From Stenotrophomonas maltophilia (GTDB taxonomy: Bacteria; Pseudomonadota; Gammaproteobacteria; Xanthomonadales; Xanthomonadaceae), in assembly GCA_002387845.1 (NCBI GenBank), contig DGLB01000034.1:62001-126000 (forward strand): DNA of 64,000 nt. The letters run 5' to 3'. The number at the start of each line of letters is the position of its first letter. Positions within the stretch are counted from its first letter, which is position 1. Position numbers and translations under genes: made by a program. The notes below the pieces were generated by a model that ran no database searches, was not told the DNA's origin, and saw only the letters and a list, made by a program, of their open reading frames with translations. Shown piece after piece: positions 1-9,489 of the stretch.

Positions 1-166
1 CTTCCGCGGCGATGCGCTCTCCATCCACGACATCACCGACCGCCACGTGGCGCTGGACGCATCGCTTTCAGCACAGCCGGATCCGGCGCGCAGCCAGGCG
101 TATGCCACCGCGTACGCGCGCTATCTGAATTACCTCGATGCCATCACGCCGCTGCAGCGCGGCTGA
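1..166 (+). CDS. xylB: Xylulokinase, C-terminal end (5' truncated by window)
   Basis: An open frame enters the window and ends with TGA at 164-166. The last 54 residues include AYATAYARYLNYLDAI and end LQRG, matching the C-terminal helix of FGGY carbohydrate kinases, where a tyrosine-rich Y-x-x-Y pattern is usual. Xylulokinase phosphorylates D-xylulose after XylA isomerises xylose. The assignment leans on context: xylose isomerase starts 45 bp downstream on the same strand, the usual xylB-xylA order. Too little is present to check the ATP or sugar sites. Confidence 0.65.
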   Translation, partial: FRGDALSIHDITDRHVALDASLSAQPDPARSQAYATAYARYLNYLDAITPLQRG

Positions 167-211
167 TCCCACTTTCTCGCGACACCTCGCATAACCAAAG
201 GAACACGCACC

Positions 212-1546
212 ATGAGCACGCAGCCCTACATCGGCGCCAAGGAATACTTCCCCGGCATTGGCCGCATCCCGTTCGAAGGTCGCGGCTCGGACAATCCGCT
301 GGCATTCAAGGTCTATGACGCCAACAAGGTGGTCGGTGGCAAGACCATGCAGGAGCACCTGCGTTTCGCCGTGTGCTACTGGCATACGTTCTGCAACGCC
401 GGGCATGATCCGTTCGGCCCGGGCACCCGGCATTTCCCGTGGGAGTCCAGCTCGCCGATGGCGACTGCGGAAGCCAAGGTGGATGCGGCGTTCGAGTTTT
501 TCACCAAGCTCGGCGTGCCGTACTGGTGCTTCCACGACATCGACCTGGCCCCGGATGCGGACGATCCGGGCCAGTACGAGAAAAACCTGAAGCACATGGT
601 CGGCCTGGCCAAGGCGCGCCAGGACGCCACGGGCATGAAGCTGCTGTGGGGTACCGCCAACCTGTTCTCGCACCCGCGTTACATGAACGGTGCCTCGACC
701 AACCCGGACTTCGCCGTGGTGGCGAGGGCCGCGGTGCAGGTGAAGGCCGCGCTGGAAGCCACCGTGGAGCTGGGCGGCGAGCATTACGTGTTCTGGGGTG
801 GCCGCGAAGGCTACGCCTCCTTGGTGAACACCCAGATGAAGCGTGAGGTTGACCACTTCGCGCGCTTCCTGACCATGGCGCGCGACTACGGCCGCAGCAT
901 CGGCTTGAAGGGCAATTTCCTGATCGAGCCCAAGCCGATGGAGCCGATGAAGCACCAGTACGACTTCGACAGCGCCACCGTGGCCGGCTTCCTGAAGGAG
1001 CATGGGCTGGAGAAGGACTTCAAGCTCAACATTGAAGCCAACCATGCCACCTTGTCCGGCCACACCTTCGAGCACGACCTGCAGGTGGCCTCCGACCACG
1101 GCCTGCTCGGCAGCATCGACGCCAACCGTGGCAATGCCCAGAACGGCTGGGATACCGACCAGTTCCCCACCGACCTGTACGACACCGTCGGCGCGATGCT
1201 GGTGGTGCTGCGCCAGGGGGGGCTGGAGGGCGGCTTGAACTTCGACGCCAAGGTGCGCCGTGAATCGACCGACCTGGATGACCTGTTCATTGCCCACATC
1301 GGCGGCATGGATGCGTTTGCACGCGGGCTGGAAGTGGCGCACGCGCTGTTGAACGACTCACCGTGGGAACAGTGGCGCAAGGAGCGCTACGCCAGCTTCG
1401 ACAGCGGTGCCGGTCAGCAGTTCGAGCGCGGTGCGCTCAGCCTGGCCGACCTGGCCGCACTCGGTGCAAAGGGCGGCGAGCCGAAGCAGATCAGCGGCAA
1501 GCAGGAACGTTACGAAAACCTGATCAACCAATACCTGCTGCGCTGA
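212..1546 (+). CDS. xylA: Xylose isomerase
   Basis: Interconverts D-xylose and D-xylulose in the cytoplasm using two divalent metals. The 444-residue length is normal for class II XylA. Recognisable family segments are [18 protein letters not shown] at the N-terminus, the catalytic-histidine region [11 protein letters not shown], the metal-binding segments [15 protein letters not shown] and [19 protein letters not shown], and [18 protein letters not shown]. The AAGGA at 199-203 before ATG 212 is a suitable ribosome binding site. It lies between xylB and a GH3 gene and is probably controlled by the LacI-type regulator at 4143-5201. Confidence 0.97.
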   Translation: MSTQPYIGAKEYFPGIGRIPFEGRGSDNPLAFKVYDANKVVGGKTMQEHLRFAVCYWHTFCNAGHDPFGPGTRHFPWESSSPMATAEAKVDAAFEFFTKLGVPYWCFHDIDLAPDADDPGQYEKNLKHMVGLAKARQDATGMKLLWGTANLFSHPRYMNGASTNPDFAVVARAAVQVKAALEATVELGGEHYVFWGGREGYASLVNTQMKREVDHFARFLTMARDYGRSIGLKGNFLIEPKPMEPMKHQYDFDSATVAGFLKEHGLEKDFKLNIEANHATLSGHTFEHDLQVASDHGLLGSIDANRGNAQNGWDTDQFPTDLYDTVGAMLVVLRQGGLEGGLNFDAKVRRESTDLDDLFIAHIGGMDAFARGLEVAHALLNDSPWEQWRKERYASFDSGAGQQFERGALSLADLAALGAKGGEPKQISGKQERYENLINQYLLR

Positions 1547-1569
1547 GCGCGCCTACAAGGATGACCACC

Positions 1570-4128
1570 ATGACCCACCTCAACTCCACCCGTCGCAGCA
1601 GCGTCCTGATCGTCTCCCTGCTGCTGGCCCTGGCCGCCTGCAAGGGTGACGACAAGGCCGCCGCGCCAGCAGCGACGCAGGCCGATGCCAACCCCTGGCC
1701 GCAGGTGACCTGGCCGCTGGCCGAAGATGCCGCGATGGAAAAGCGCATCACCGACCTGATGGCGACCATGACCGTCGAGGAGAAGGTGGGGCAGCTGGTG
1801 CAGGGCGATATCGCCAGCATCACCCCGGACGATCTGCGCAAGTACCGGCTGGGCTCGATCCTGGCCGGCGGCAACTCCGATCCGGGCGGCCGATATGACG
1901 CCTCGCCGGCCGAGTGGCTGGCGCTGGCCGATGCATTCTACGAGGCGTCGATGGATACCTCGCAGGGCGGCAAGGCCATTCCGGTGCTGTTCGGCATCGA
2001 TGCCGTGCATGGGCAGAGCAACATCGTCGGGGCCACCTTGTTCCCGCACAACATCGGCCTGGGCGCAGCGCGCAACCCGGAGCTGCTGCATCGAATCGGC
2101 GAAATCACCGCGCTGGAAACCCGTGCCACCGGCATGGAGTGGACGTTTGCTCCGACCGTGGCGGTGCCACAGGACGACCGCTGGGGCCGCACCTATGAGG
2201 GCTATTCCGAGTCCCCGGACATCGTGGCCAGCTATTCCGGCCGGATGGTTGAAGGCTTGCAGGGGAAGGTGGGTTCGCCTGAGTTTCTGGACGGCCGTCA
2301 TGTCATCGCCTCGGTGAAGCATTTCCTTGGCGACGGCGGCACCACCGATGGCAAAGACCAAGGCGATACGAAGATCAGCGAGGTCGAGCTGGTGCGTATC
2401 CACAACGCCGGTTATCCCCCTGCGATCGCGGCCGGGGCGCAGACCGCCATGGCCTCGTTCAACAGCGTCAACGGCGAGAAGATGCACGGCCACAAGCCGT
2501 ATTTGACCGACGCACTGAAAGGCCGGATGAACTTCGGCGGTTTCGTGGTGGGCGACTGGAACGGGCACGGCCAGGTGAAGGGCTGCACCACCACCGACTG
2601 CCCGGCCACCATCAACGCCGGCCTCGACATGGCAATGGCGTCGGACAGCTGGAAGGGCTTCTACGAAACCACGTTGGCGGCAGTGAAGAACGGCACCATC
2701 AGTCAGGAACGGCTGGACGAGGCGGTGCGGCGGATCCTGCGGGTGAAGATGCGCCTGGGCCTGTTTGAAGCGGGCAAGCCGTCATCGCGCGCGGTGGGTG
2801 GGCAGTTCGCCCTGATCGGTGCGCCGGAACATCGGGAGGTTGCACGGCAGGCGGTGCGTGAGTCACTGGTGCTGCTGAAGAACCAGGGCGGCGTGCTGCC
2901 GCTGTCGCCGAAACAGCGCATCCTGGTGGCCGGTGATGGCGCGAATGATGTGGGCAAGCAGGCGGGTGGCTGGACCTTGAACTGGCAGGGCACCGGCACC
3001 ACCCGCAAGGACTTCCCGAACGCCGACAGCATCTTTGAAGGCATCGCGCAGCAGGCCAAAGCGGCCGGCGGTGAGGCCGTGCTGGCGGTCGACGGTAAGT
3101 ACACCACCAAGCCGGATGTGGCCGTGGTCGTGTTCGGCGAGAACCCGTATGCCGAGTTCCAGGGCGACCTGCCCACGCTGGCCTACAAGCCGGGGGATGA
3201 CGCGGATCTGGAACTACTCAAGCGCCTGAAGGCCGACGGCATTCCGGTGGTGGCGGTGTTCCTGAGCGGGCGCCCGTTGTGGGTGAACCGTGAGATCAAC
3301 GCCTCCGACGCGTTCGTCGCGGCCTGGCTGCCGGGTTCGGAAGGTGCGGGCATTGCCGATGTGCTGCTGCGCAAGCCGGATGGCAGTGTGCAGCACGACT
3401 TCAAGGGCACGCTGAGCTTCAGCTGGCCGCGCACCGCCACCCAGTACGCCAACAATGTGGGGCAGAAGGACTACAACCCGCAGTTTGCCTTCGGCTACGG
3501 CCTGACCTACGCCGACAAGGGCGACCTTGCCGCGTTGCCGGAGGAATCGGGGGTGACCGGCAACGAAGGCGCGGCCGGCGTGTTCTTCGCACGCGGCGAC
3601 GCCGGCTCCGGCATCGCGCTCCGATTGGAAAACCAGACGGGGCAGGGTGTGACCGTGACCAAGGTGCCGGAAGCGCTGGACGGCGATCTGCTCAAGGTCA
3701 CCGGCGTGGATCATCTGGCGCAGGAAGATGGCCGCCGCCTGGCCTGGTCGGGCAAGGGTGAGGCCGCCGTGGCACTGCAATCGCATACGCCGCTGGACGT
3801 GCAGCGCGAAAGCAACGGCGACCTGATGCTGCTGACCACACTGCGCGTGGATGCCGCGCCCACGGGCAAGGCATGGCTGGCGGTTGGCTGCGGCACCGGG
3901 TGTGCGGCGCGTGTCGAGGTGGGGCCGGCCCTGAAGGCACTGCCGGTGGGCCAATGGAAGCGGGTGGGTATTCCGCTGAAATGCCTGGCCGCCGCCGGTG
4001 CGGATGTCAGCAAACTGGACCGGCCCTGGTCGCTGGGAACCGCCGGTGCGATGACGGTGTCGGTATCGCGCGTGGCCCTGGGGGCCTTGAACGAAGCGGA
4101 AGCCACGGTCGCATGCCCGGGCAAGTGA
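1570..4128 (+). CDS. GH3 beta-glucosidase / exo-oligosaccharidase lipoprotein
   Basis: Family 3 glycoside hydrolase of 852 residues that removes terminal sugars from beta-linked oligosaccharides. The N-terminus is a lipoprotein signal (SLLLALAAC lipobox), so it should be anchored in the outer membrane, facing the periplasm. The TIM-barrel domain carries VKHFLGDGGTTDGKDQGD and the nucleophile region GFVVGDWNG (Asp329). The alpha/beta sandwich has VRESLVLLKNQGGVLPL. A C-terminal jelly-roll-like domain (about 690-852) resembles ExoP-type enzymes. ATG 1570 is preferred over 1561 because AAGGA at 1557-1561 is then correctly spaced. It ends 14 bp from the convergent LacI gene. Substrate, cello- or xylo-oligosaccharide, cannot be settled from sequence. 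Confidence 0.92.
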   Translation: MTHLNSTRRSSVLIVSLLLALAACKGDDKAAAPAATQADANPWPQVTWPLAEDAAMEKRITDLMATMTVEEKVGQLVQGDIASITPDDLRKYRLGSILAGGNSDPGGRYDASPAEWLALADAFYEASMDTSQGGKAIPVLFGIDAVHGQSNIVGATLFPHNIGLGAARNPELLHRIGEITALETRATGMEWTFAPTVAVPQDDRWGRTYEGYSESPDIVASYSGRMVEGLQGKVGSPEFLDGRHVIASVKHFLGDGGTTDGKDQGDTKISEVELVRIHNAGYPPAIAAGAQTAMASFNSVNGEKMHGHKPYLTDALKGRMNFGGFVVGDWNGHGQVKGCTTTDCPATINAGLDMAMASDSWKGFYETTLAAVKNGTISQERLDEAVRRILRVKMRLGLFEAGKPSSRAVGGQFALIGAPEHREVARQAVRESLVLLKNQGGVLPLSPKQRILVAGDGANDVGKQAGGWTLNWQGTGTTRKDFPNADSIFEGIAQQAKAAGGEAVLAVDGKYTTKPDVAVVVFGENPYAEFQGDLPTLAYKPGDDADLELLKRLKADGIPVVAVFLSGRPLWVNREINASDAFVAAWLPGSEGAGIADVLLRKPDGSVQHDFKGTLSFSWPRTATQYANNVGQKDYNPQFAFGYGLTYADKGDLAALPEESGVTGNEGAAGVFFARGDAGSGIALRLENQTGQGVTVTKVPEALDGDLLKVTGVDHLAQEDGRRLAWSGKGEAAVALQSHTPLDVQRESNGDLMLLTTLRVDAAPTGKAWLAVGCGTGCAARVEVGPALKALPVGQWKRVGIPLKCLAAAGADVSKLDRPWSLGTAGAMTVSVSRVALGALNEAEATVACPGK

Positions 4129-4142
4129 CGACACGCCCGCTG

Positions 4143-5201
4143 CTAGCGACGCTTCGGCGGCCGTGCCACCGAATCCCGCACCACCAGACGGTGCGGGACC
4201 AGGTGGTCGGTCAACGCGAGGGGGGACTCCCCCTTGCGACGAATGCTGCGCAGCAGGAGATCAAGCGCGGCATCGGCCATTGCGCCGATCGGCTGCTGCA
4301 CGGTGGTCAGCTCGGGCCAGACCGTGGTGGCGGCCGAACTGTCATCGAAGCCGACCACCGACAGGTCGCGCGGCACATCAAGGCCGCGCCGGTGCGCGAC
4401 CGAGATGACGGCCGCGCCCATGTCGTCGTTGCTGGCGAACACAGCGGTCGGTGGTCGCGGGTGGGCCAGCAGTTTCTCGGCCGCTTCCAGTCCGGAGCGG
4501 TAGGTGTAGTCGCCGTGCTGGACCAGACCGGATTCGACCTCCAGCCCAGCCTCGTGCAACGCGGTCACAAAGCCTTCATAGCGGCGTGCGCTCGCGCTCA
4601 GGTCGTGGCGCCCGCAGATGAACCCGATCCGGGTGTGCCCGCGTTGGATGAGGTGTTCCGCCATTTCCTTGCCGGCCTGGAAGTCGTCGATGCGGACACA
4701 CGAGATGCCGTCGCCCAACCGGCCCGAGGCAATGGCAATGACCGGAATGCCGGCTTTGACCAGCTCGCTCACCGCGGCGCGGGATTCGCACAACGGGGGC
4801 GGCAGAATCACGCCGTCCACGCGGCCGGACAACGCGCGCGCGGCCTTGCGCTCCGCCGCCGGCTCCAGCGTTTCCCAGTAGTCGACCACCAGCTGGATGG
4901 CCGCATTCGATGCCACCCGCAGCAGGCCCACCAGCAGTTCACGCAGGTAGGCACCGCTGGGGTTGGTATAGATCAGTGCAATGCGCGTGTGCTGCGCGGC
5001 GGCCAGGGTGCTGGCGGCCAGGTTCGGCGTGTAGCCCAGCTCGCGCACCGCAAGCATGACGCGCTCGCGCGTGGTGTCGCGCACCTTGCCCTGGTTGATC
5101 ACCCGCGACACGGTCATCGGCGACACGCCGGGCCGTGCTGCAACCTCGTCGATCGTCACACCGCTGGTTTTGCGGCGGACCGATTTCTTCGCCTTGTCCA
5201 A
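4143..5201 (-). CDS. LacI-family repressor of the xylan locus
   Basis: 352-residue LacI/GalR regulator. The N-terminal helix-turn-helix is TIDEVAARPGVSPMTVSRVIN, followed by the hinge NLAASTLAA and a periplasmic-binding-protein-like effector domain ending in the usual inter-domain pattern SVVGFDDSSAATTVWPELTT. I chose the TTG start at 5201 because GGAAGGGAA sits just upstream (5208-5216) and the protein then begins MDKAKKSVRRK. The frame extends 33 codons further without a better start. It is divergent from the GH67 operon with only 53 bp between starts, so it probably represses that operon and itself until a xylo-oligosaccharide or uronate ligand binds. It corresponds in position to the XylR regulators of xanthomonads. 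Confidence 0.9.
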   Translation of the reverse strand: MDKAKKSVRRKTSGVTIDEVAARPGVSPMTVSRVINQGKVRDTTRERVMLAVRELGYTPNLAASTLAAAQHTRIALIYTNPSGAYLRELLVGLLRVASNAAIQLVVDYWETLEPAAERKAARALSGRVDGVILPPPLCESRAAVSELVKAGIPVIAIASGRLGDGISCVRIDDFQAGKEMAEHLIQRGHTRIGFICGRHDLSASARRYEGFVTALHEAGLEVESGLVQHGDYTYRSGLEAAEKLLAHPRPPTAVFASNDDMGAAVISVAHRRGLDVPRDLSVVGFDDSSAATTVWPELTTVQQPIGAMADAALDLLLRSIRRKGESPLALTDHLVPHRLVVRDSVARPPKRR

Positions 5202-5254
5202 TACGCGTTCCCTTCCATCGTTGTGACGCTGCCACGCAGCAGCGAGGGCGGCTG

Positions 5255-7510
5255 ATGGCGCACCCCGCGCATGCACCGAGCTTACCGTGTTTGCAGGCAA
5301 CGCTGCGCCACCCGCAATTTGTCGTGCGGTGTCATTGGCTGTTGGCTGTTTTCGTGGGATTGCTGGCCTGCGCGGCGCCTGTGCGCGCGGAGGACGGTTA
5401 CGCGCTGTGGATGCGCTACGTGCCGCTGGCTCCGTCCCTGGCGGCGGACTATCGCGCCCAGTTGGGCGGGATCGTTGCGCCCGATCACACCCCCATGCAG
5501 CGTGCCGCGCGTGACGAACTGGTACGCGGCTTCACCGGAATGCTGGGGCATGCATCTACGTTGCACGAAACAACAGCGGGCCAGCACACGGTGATTCTGG
5601 GCACGCCGCAGTCGTCGACGCTGATCGAGCCGCTGCGCGACGAGCTGGATGTGCTCGGGGATGAGGGTTTCCTGCTTCGGCGAACACAGCGGAACGGTCA
5701 ATCGGTGGTGCTGGTGGCGGCACGGCAGGATATCGGCGTGCTGTATGGGGTGTTCCATCTGCTGCGGCTTCTGCAGACGGGCGCGTCGTTGGATGCGCTG
5801 GAGATACGTGAATCGCCCCGCGTGAAGCTGCGCGTGCTGGATCACTGGGACAATCTGGACGGCTACGTCGAACGCGGCTACGCCGGCCGCTCGCTATGGG
5901 ACTGGCAGAGCCTGCCGGAGTGGCGCGACCCACGCTATACCGACTACGCCCGTGCCAACGCCTCGATCGGCATCAACGGCACGGTGCTGAACAACGTCAA
6001 CGCGAGTGCCTGGAGCCTGGCACCGGACTATCTGGCCAAAGCCGCCGCGCTGGCGGAGGTGTTTCGCCCCTACGGCATCCGTGTGTATCTGAGCGCACGG
6101 TTCAGTGCGCCCATCGAGCTGGGCGGGCTGAGCACGGCCGATCCGCTCGACCCTGGCGTGCAACGCTGGTGGCGCGACAAGGTGGCTGACATCTACGCGC
6201 GGATTCCCGATTTCGGCGGTTTTCTGGTCAAGGCGAATTCGGAAGGGCAGCCTGGACCGCAGGACTTTGGCCGTTCGCACGCGGACGGCGCGAACCTGCT
6301 GGCCGATGTGCTGGCACCGCATGGCGGTGTGGTGATGTGGCGGGCTTTCGTCTATGCGCATGACGTGCCCGCGGATCGCACCACCCAGGCCTACAGCGAG
6401 TTCGCGGGGTTGGACGGGGCGTTCCGCCCCAATGTGATCGTGCAGGTGAAGAATGGCCCTCTCGACTTCCAGCCGCGTGAGCCGTTCCATCCGTTGTTCG
6501 GGGCCATGCCGCACACGCCGCTGATGATGGAGTTTCAGATCACCAAGGAGTATCTGGGCTTTGCCACGCACCTGGTGTACCTGGGGCCGCTGTACGAAGA
6601 GGTGTTGCAGTCGGATACCTACGCACGCGGCCAGGGCTCGACCGTGGCGCGCGTGGTCGATGGCTCGCTGGAAGGTCACGCACTGACCGGTATAGCCGGG
6701 GTGGCCAACATCGGCAATGACAGAACCTGGACCGGTTCGCACTTCGACCAGGCCAACTGGTACGCCTTCGGCCGCTTCGCCTGGAATCCGCATCAGGCTG
6801 CAGCCGCGATCGCCCGGGACTGGGCGGCGATGACGTTCGCGCCGGACCCGGCCGTGGTGGGCCCCATCGTGAACATGATGATGGGCTCGCGCGAGGCGGC
6901 GGTGAACTACATGACCCCGCTGGGCCTGCACCACCTGATGGCGCGCGGACACCACTACGGACCCGGTCCATGGGTGGACGGCGGACCACGTGCGGATTGG
7001 ACCTCCGTGTACTACCACCGCGCGGATCGCAACGGCATCGGTTTTGATCGCAGCGTGCACGGCAGCGCCGCGGTTTCCCAGTACGCACCCGTTGTGGCGG
7101 CGCGCTACGGGGACATCAACCAGGTACCGGAACCGCTGCTGCTGTGGTTCCACCACGTGCCGTGGGATCACCGCATGTCCTCCGGCCGACCGCTGTGGGA
7201 TGAACTGATCGCGCGCTACTCGTTGGGTGTGCGGCAAGTGCAGGCCATGCAGCAAACCTGGGCCACCCTGACACCCGTAGAGCCGGGCCTTGCCCGGCTG
7301 CCCTTCGCGATAGACCCCGAACGCCACGCCCACATAGCCGCGTTCCTCAGCGTCCAACGCCGCGAAGCCCAATGGTGGCGCGACGCCAGCGTGGCGTACT
7401 TCCAGTCCATCAGCGGGCTGCCGCTACCGGCAGGCGAACCCGCACCGCCGCATCCACTGTCGTACTACCAAACACTGCAGTTTCCATCCGCACCCGGGGA
7501 CGGTCGATGA
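5255..7510 (+). CDS. aguA: GH67 alpha-glucuronidase
   Basis: Removes (4-O-methyl)-glucuronic acid from the non-reducing end of aldouronic acids released from glucuronoxylan. It has 751 residues. Family signatures include LDHWDNLDGYVERGYAGRS, GINGTVLNNVNA, KANSEGQPGPQDFGR, EFQITKEYLGFATHLVYLGP and PGPWVDGGPRADWTSVYYHR. A signal peptide (HWLLAVFVGLLACAAPVRA, residues 27-45) implies export. ATG 5255 is preceded by GAGGG at 5244-5248; GTG 5324 would give a tidier leader but lacks a ribosome site. Near residue 675 an 11-codon segment is a SMAG repeat read in frame (see 7277-7309). The stop overlaps the next start as ATGA. Confidence 0.95.
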   Translation: MAHPAHAPSLPCLQATLRHPQFVVRCHWLLAVFVGLLACAAPVRAEDGYALWMRYVPLAPSLAADYRAQLGGIVAPDHTPMQRAARDELVRGFTGMLGHASTLHETTAGQHTVILGTPQSSTLIEPLRDELDVLGDEGFLLRRTQRNGQSVVLVAARQDIGVLYGVFHLLRLLQTGASLDALEIRESPRVKLRVLDHWDNLDGYVERGYAGRSLWDWQSLPEWRDPRYTDYARANASIGINGTVLNNVNASAWSLAPDYLAKAAALAEVFRPYGIRVYLSARFSAPIELGGLSTADPLDPGVQRWWRDKVADIYARIPDFGGFLVKANSEGQPGPQDFGRSHADGANLLADVLAPHGGVVMWRAFVYAHDVPADRTTQAYSEFAGLDGAFRPNVIVQVKNGPLDFQPREPFHPLFGAMPHTPLMMEFQITKEYLGFATHLVYLGPLYEEVLQSDTYARGQGSTVARVVDGSLEGHALTGIAGVANIGNDRTWTGSHFDQANWYAFGRFAWNPHQAAAAIARDWAAMTFAPDPAVVGPIVNMMMGSREAAVNYMTPLGLHHLMARGHHYGPGPWVDGGPRADWTSVYYHRADRNGIGFDRSVHGSAAVSQYAPVVAARYGDINQVPEPLLLWFHHVPWDHRMSSGRPLWDELIARYSLGVRQVQAMQQTWATLTPVEPGLARLPFAIDPERHAHIAAFLSVQRREAQWWRDASVAYFQSISGLPLPAGEPAPPHPLSYYQTLQFPSAPGDGR
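7277..7309 (+). repeat. SMAG element embedded in the GH67 coding frame
   Basis: GTAGAGCCGGGC-CTT-GCCCGGCTG followed by CCCTTCGCG matches the intergenic SMAG elements of this window (compare 60672-60703). The one clear difference is an extra C in the loop, which makes the unit 33 nt, exactly 11 codons. It encodes VEPGLARLPFA between QTWATLTP and IDPERHAH. The flanking protein is conserved-looking GH67 sequence, so the element appears inserted and accommodated. Confidence 0.8.
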
Positions 7511-9489
7511 GCCGCAATGCAGGTTGGTTCACCCGTTTGCTGGCCGTCATCGCCACAGGCTGGATGTTGCCCGGCATGGCGCAGGACGCCGCGCCGCCTT
7601 TGCTGCACCCGCTGTTCCAGGACCACGCGGTGCTGCAACGCGACCAGCCCATCCGGGTGTGGGGTCGCGCTACACCGGGAACCCCTGTAACGGTGACATT
7701 CGCCACGCAGAAGGCAAGCGCACACAGCGACGCCAGCGGTCGCTGGCAGGCGACGCTTCGGCCAGTAAAGGCGGGCGGCCCCTACCAGATGACGGTACGG
7801 GCAGGGCAGGCCGTGCAGACCGTGGATGACCTGCAGGTGGGCGATGTCTGGCTGTGTTCCGGGCAATCGAACATGGAACTGCCGGTGCGGCGCGCGCTCA
7901 ACGCAGACGGAGAGATCGCCGCGGCCGCGCAGCCGCAGATCCGTCTGTTCACCGTGCCACGGGCGGCCAGCATCCACCCGCAGGACGCGTTCCAGGGCCA
8001 GGTTGCGTGGAAGCCCGCATCGCCGGAGACGGTGAGCGAGTTTTCTGCGGCATGCTTCTACTTTGCACGCGAGCTGCAGAAGACACTCACCGTGCCGATG
8101 GGGCTGATCCAGGCCGCCTGGGGTGGATCGCGGATCGAAGCCTGGACCAGTGCCGATGCGCTGCGTGCGCAAGGGGGAATGGAGGGGCCGCTTGAACTGC
8201 TGGCGCTCGCTGCCGACGACGCGGCCGCCGCCAGCGCGCAATGGGGCACCCGATGGGAGCAGTGGTGGACCGCGCGTGCGCAGACCGCCGCGGGTGACAC
8301 CCCCTGGCTGCCAGGGTCGGGCACCGGGTGGCGTGAAGCGCCCACCGCACTGGGCGCATGGGAGCGCTGGGGCGTGCCCGACTTGGCGGACTACAACGGC
8401 ATGGTCTGGTACCGCACCCAGGTCACCCTGACCGCAGCACAGGCCGCGCAGCGTGCCACGCTTGAACTGGGCCCGGTCGACGAAACCGACATGACCTGGG
8501 TCAACGGCGTGGCGGTGGGCAGCCAGTATGCCCCGGGTGAGCCGCGTGCCTATCCGTTACCTGCGGGCCTGCTGAAAGCAGGCAGCAACCAGGTGGTGAT
8601 CAACGTCCTGGACACCTGGGCGGACGGCGGCCTGGCCGGCCCGTCATCGGCGCATGCACTGCGTTTTGCCGACGGCTCACGCGCGGTATTGGATGCCGGT
8701 TGGCAGTACCGCCCCGCGCCGGGCACTGACGCGCCTCCGCTGGCCCCGTGGCACGCGGCCACCGGGCTGTCGACGCTGTACAACGGCATGATCGCGCCGC
8801 TCGGGAACCTGGGTCTGCGCGGCATGCTGTGGTACCAGGGCGAATCCAACACCGCCGACGGGCGCGCGTACGCAGCGCGATTACGCACCCTGCGTGGAGA
8901 CTGGCGCAGGCAGTTCGGCGCGCACACGCCCTTGCTGATCGTGCAGTTGGCCGGGTACGGCCAACCGCCGGTGGCACCGGTGGAAAGCGGTTGGGCCGAG
9001 GTGCGTGAAGCACAGCGACGTGTGGCCGCGGAAGATCCGCGGAGCGGGCTTGCCGTCGCCATCGACATCGGCGATGCCTACGACATCCACCCGCCGAACA
9101 AACAGGAGCTTGGCCGGCGCCTGGCCCGGCTGGCCCGGCAGGTTGTTCTGGGCGAAGCCGGGTTGCGCCCATCCGGCCCCACCGCACGGGGTGCAACACG
9201 TACGCCTTCCGAAGTAAGGGTGCACTTTGACGACGTGAGTGGCTCATTGGTCGCTACCGGCGCGCAGCGGCCCATCGGTTTCGAGCTCTGCGCGGCCGAT
9301 GGATCGCCGTGCACCTATGCCGATGCCGACCTCGACGGCAACGATGTGGTTCTACGCAGCGCCGCCGCGCAGACAGCGTCGCGCGTGCGCTACTGCTGGG
9401 CGGACGGCCCGGTCTGCACGCTGCGCGACCGCAGCGGCGCCCCGGCCGGTCCATTCGAGCTGATCCTCGACGAGAGCAAGGCACGATGA
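7507..9489 (+). CDS. SGNH-family carbohydrate acetylesterase (sialate O-acetylesterase-like)
   Basis: 660-residue exported esterase, likely deacetylating xylan fragments so that the neighbouring GH43, GH67 and GH3 enzymes can act. The signal peptide runs to about residue 26 (GWMLPGMAQ). The catalytic serine is in GDVWLCSGQSNMELP; LIQAAWGGSRIEAW and GMLWYQGESN are the other SGNH blocks, and DIGDAYDIHPPNKQELGRRL holds the Asp-x-x-His pair. A beta-sandwich insert (about 270-390) splits the catalytic domain, as in large family members. ATG 7507 overlaps the GH67 stop. Family annotation says sialate O-acetylesterase, but context favours acetyl-xylo-oligosaccharides. Confidence 0.88.
   Translation: MSRNAGWFTRLLAVIATGWMLPGMAQDAAPPLLHPLFQDHAVLQRDQPIRVWGRATPGTPVTVTFATQKASAHSDASGRWQATLRPVKAGGPYQMTVRAGQAVQTVDDLQVGDVWLCSGQSNMELPVRRALNADGEIAAAAQPQIRLFTVPRAASIHPQDAFQGQVAWKPASPETVSEFSAACFYFARELQKTLTVPMGLIQAAWGGSRIEAWTSADALRAQGGMEGPLELLALAADDAAAASAQWGTRWEQWWTARAQTAAGDTPWLPGSGTGWREAPTALGAWERWGVPDLADYNGMVWYRTQVTLTAAQAAQRATLELGPVDETDMTWVNGVAVGSQYAPGEPRAYPLPAGLLKAGSNQVVINVLDTWADGGLAGPSSAHALRFADGSRAVLDAGWQYRPAPGTDAPPLAPWHAATGLSTLYNGMIAPLGNLGLRGMLWYQGESNTADGRAYAARLRTLRGDWRRQFGAHTPLLIVQLAGYGQPPVAPVESGWAEVREAQRRVAAEDPRSGLAVAIDIGDAYDIHPPNKQELGRRLARLARQVVLGEAGLRPSGPTARGATRTPSEVRVHFDDVSGSLVATGAQRPIGFELCAADGSPCTYADADLDGNDVVLRSAAAQTASRVRYCWADGPVCTLRDRSGAPAGPFELILDESKAR

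Noticed and set aside
4129..4142. Terminator between GH3 and LacI genes
   Set aside because: Only a weak CGGGC/GCCCG pairing over the stop codon; too short to support.
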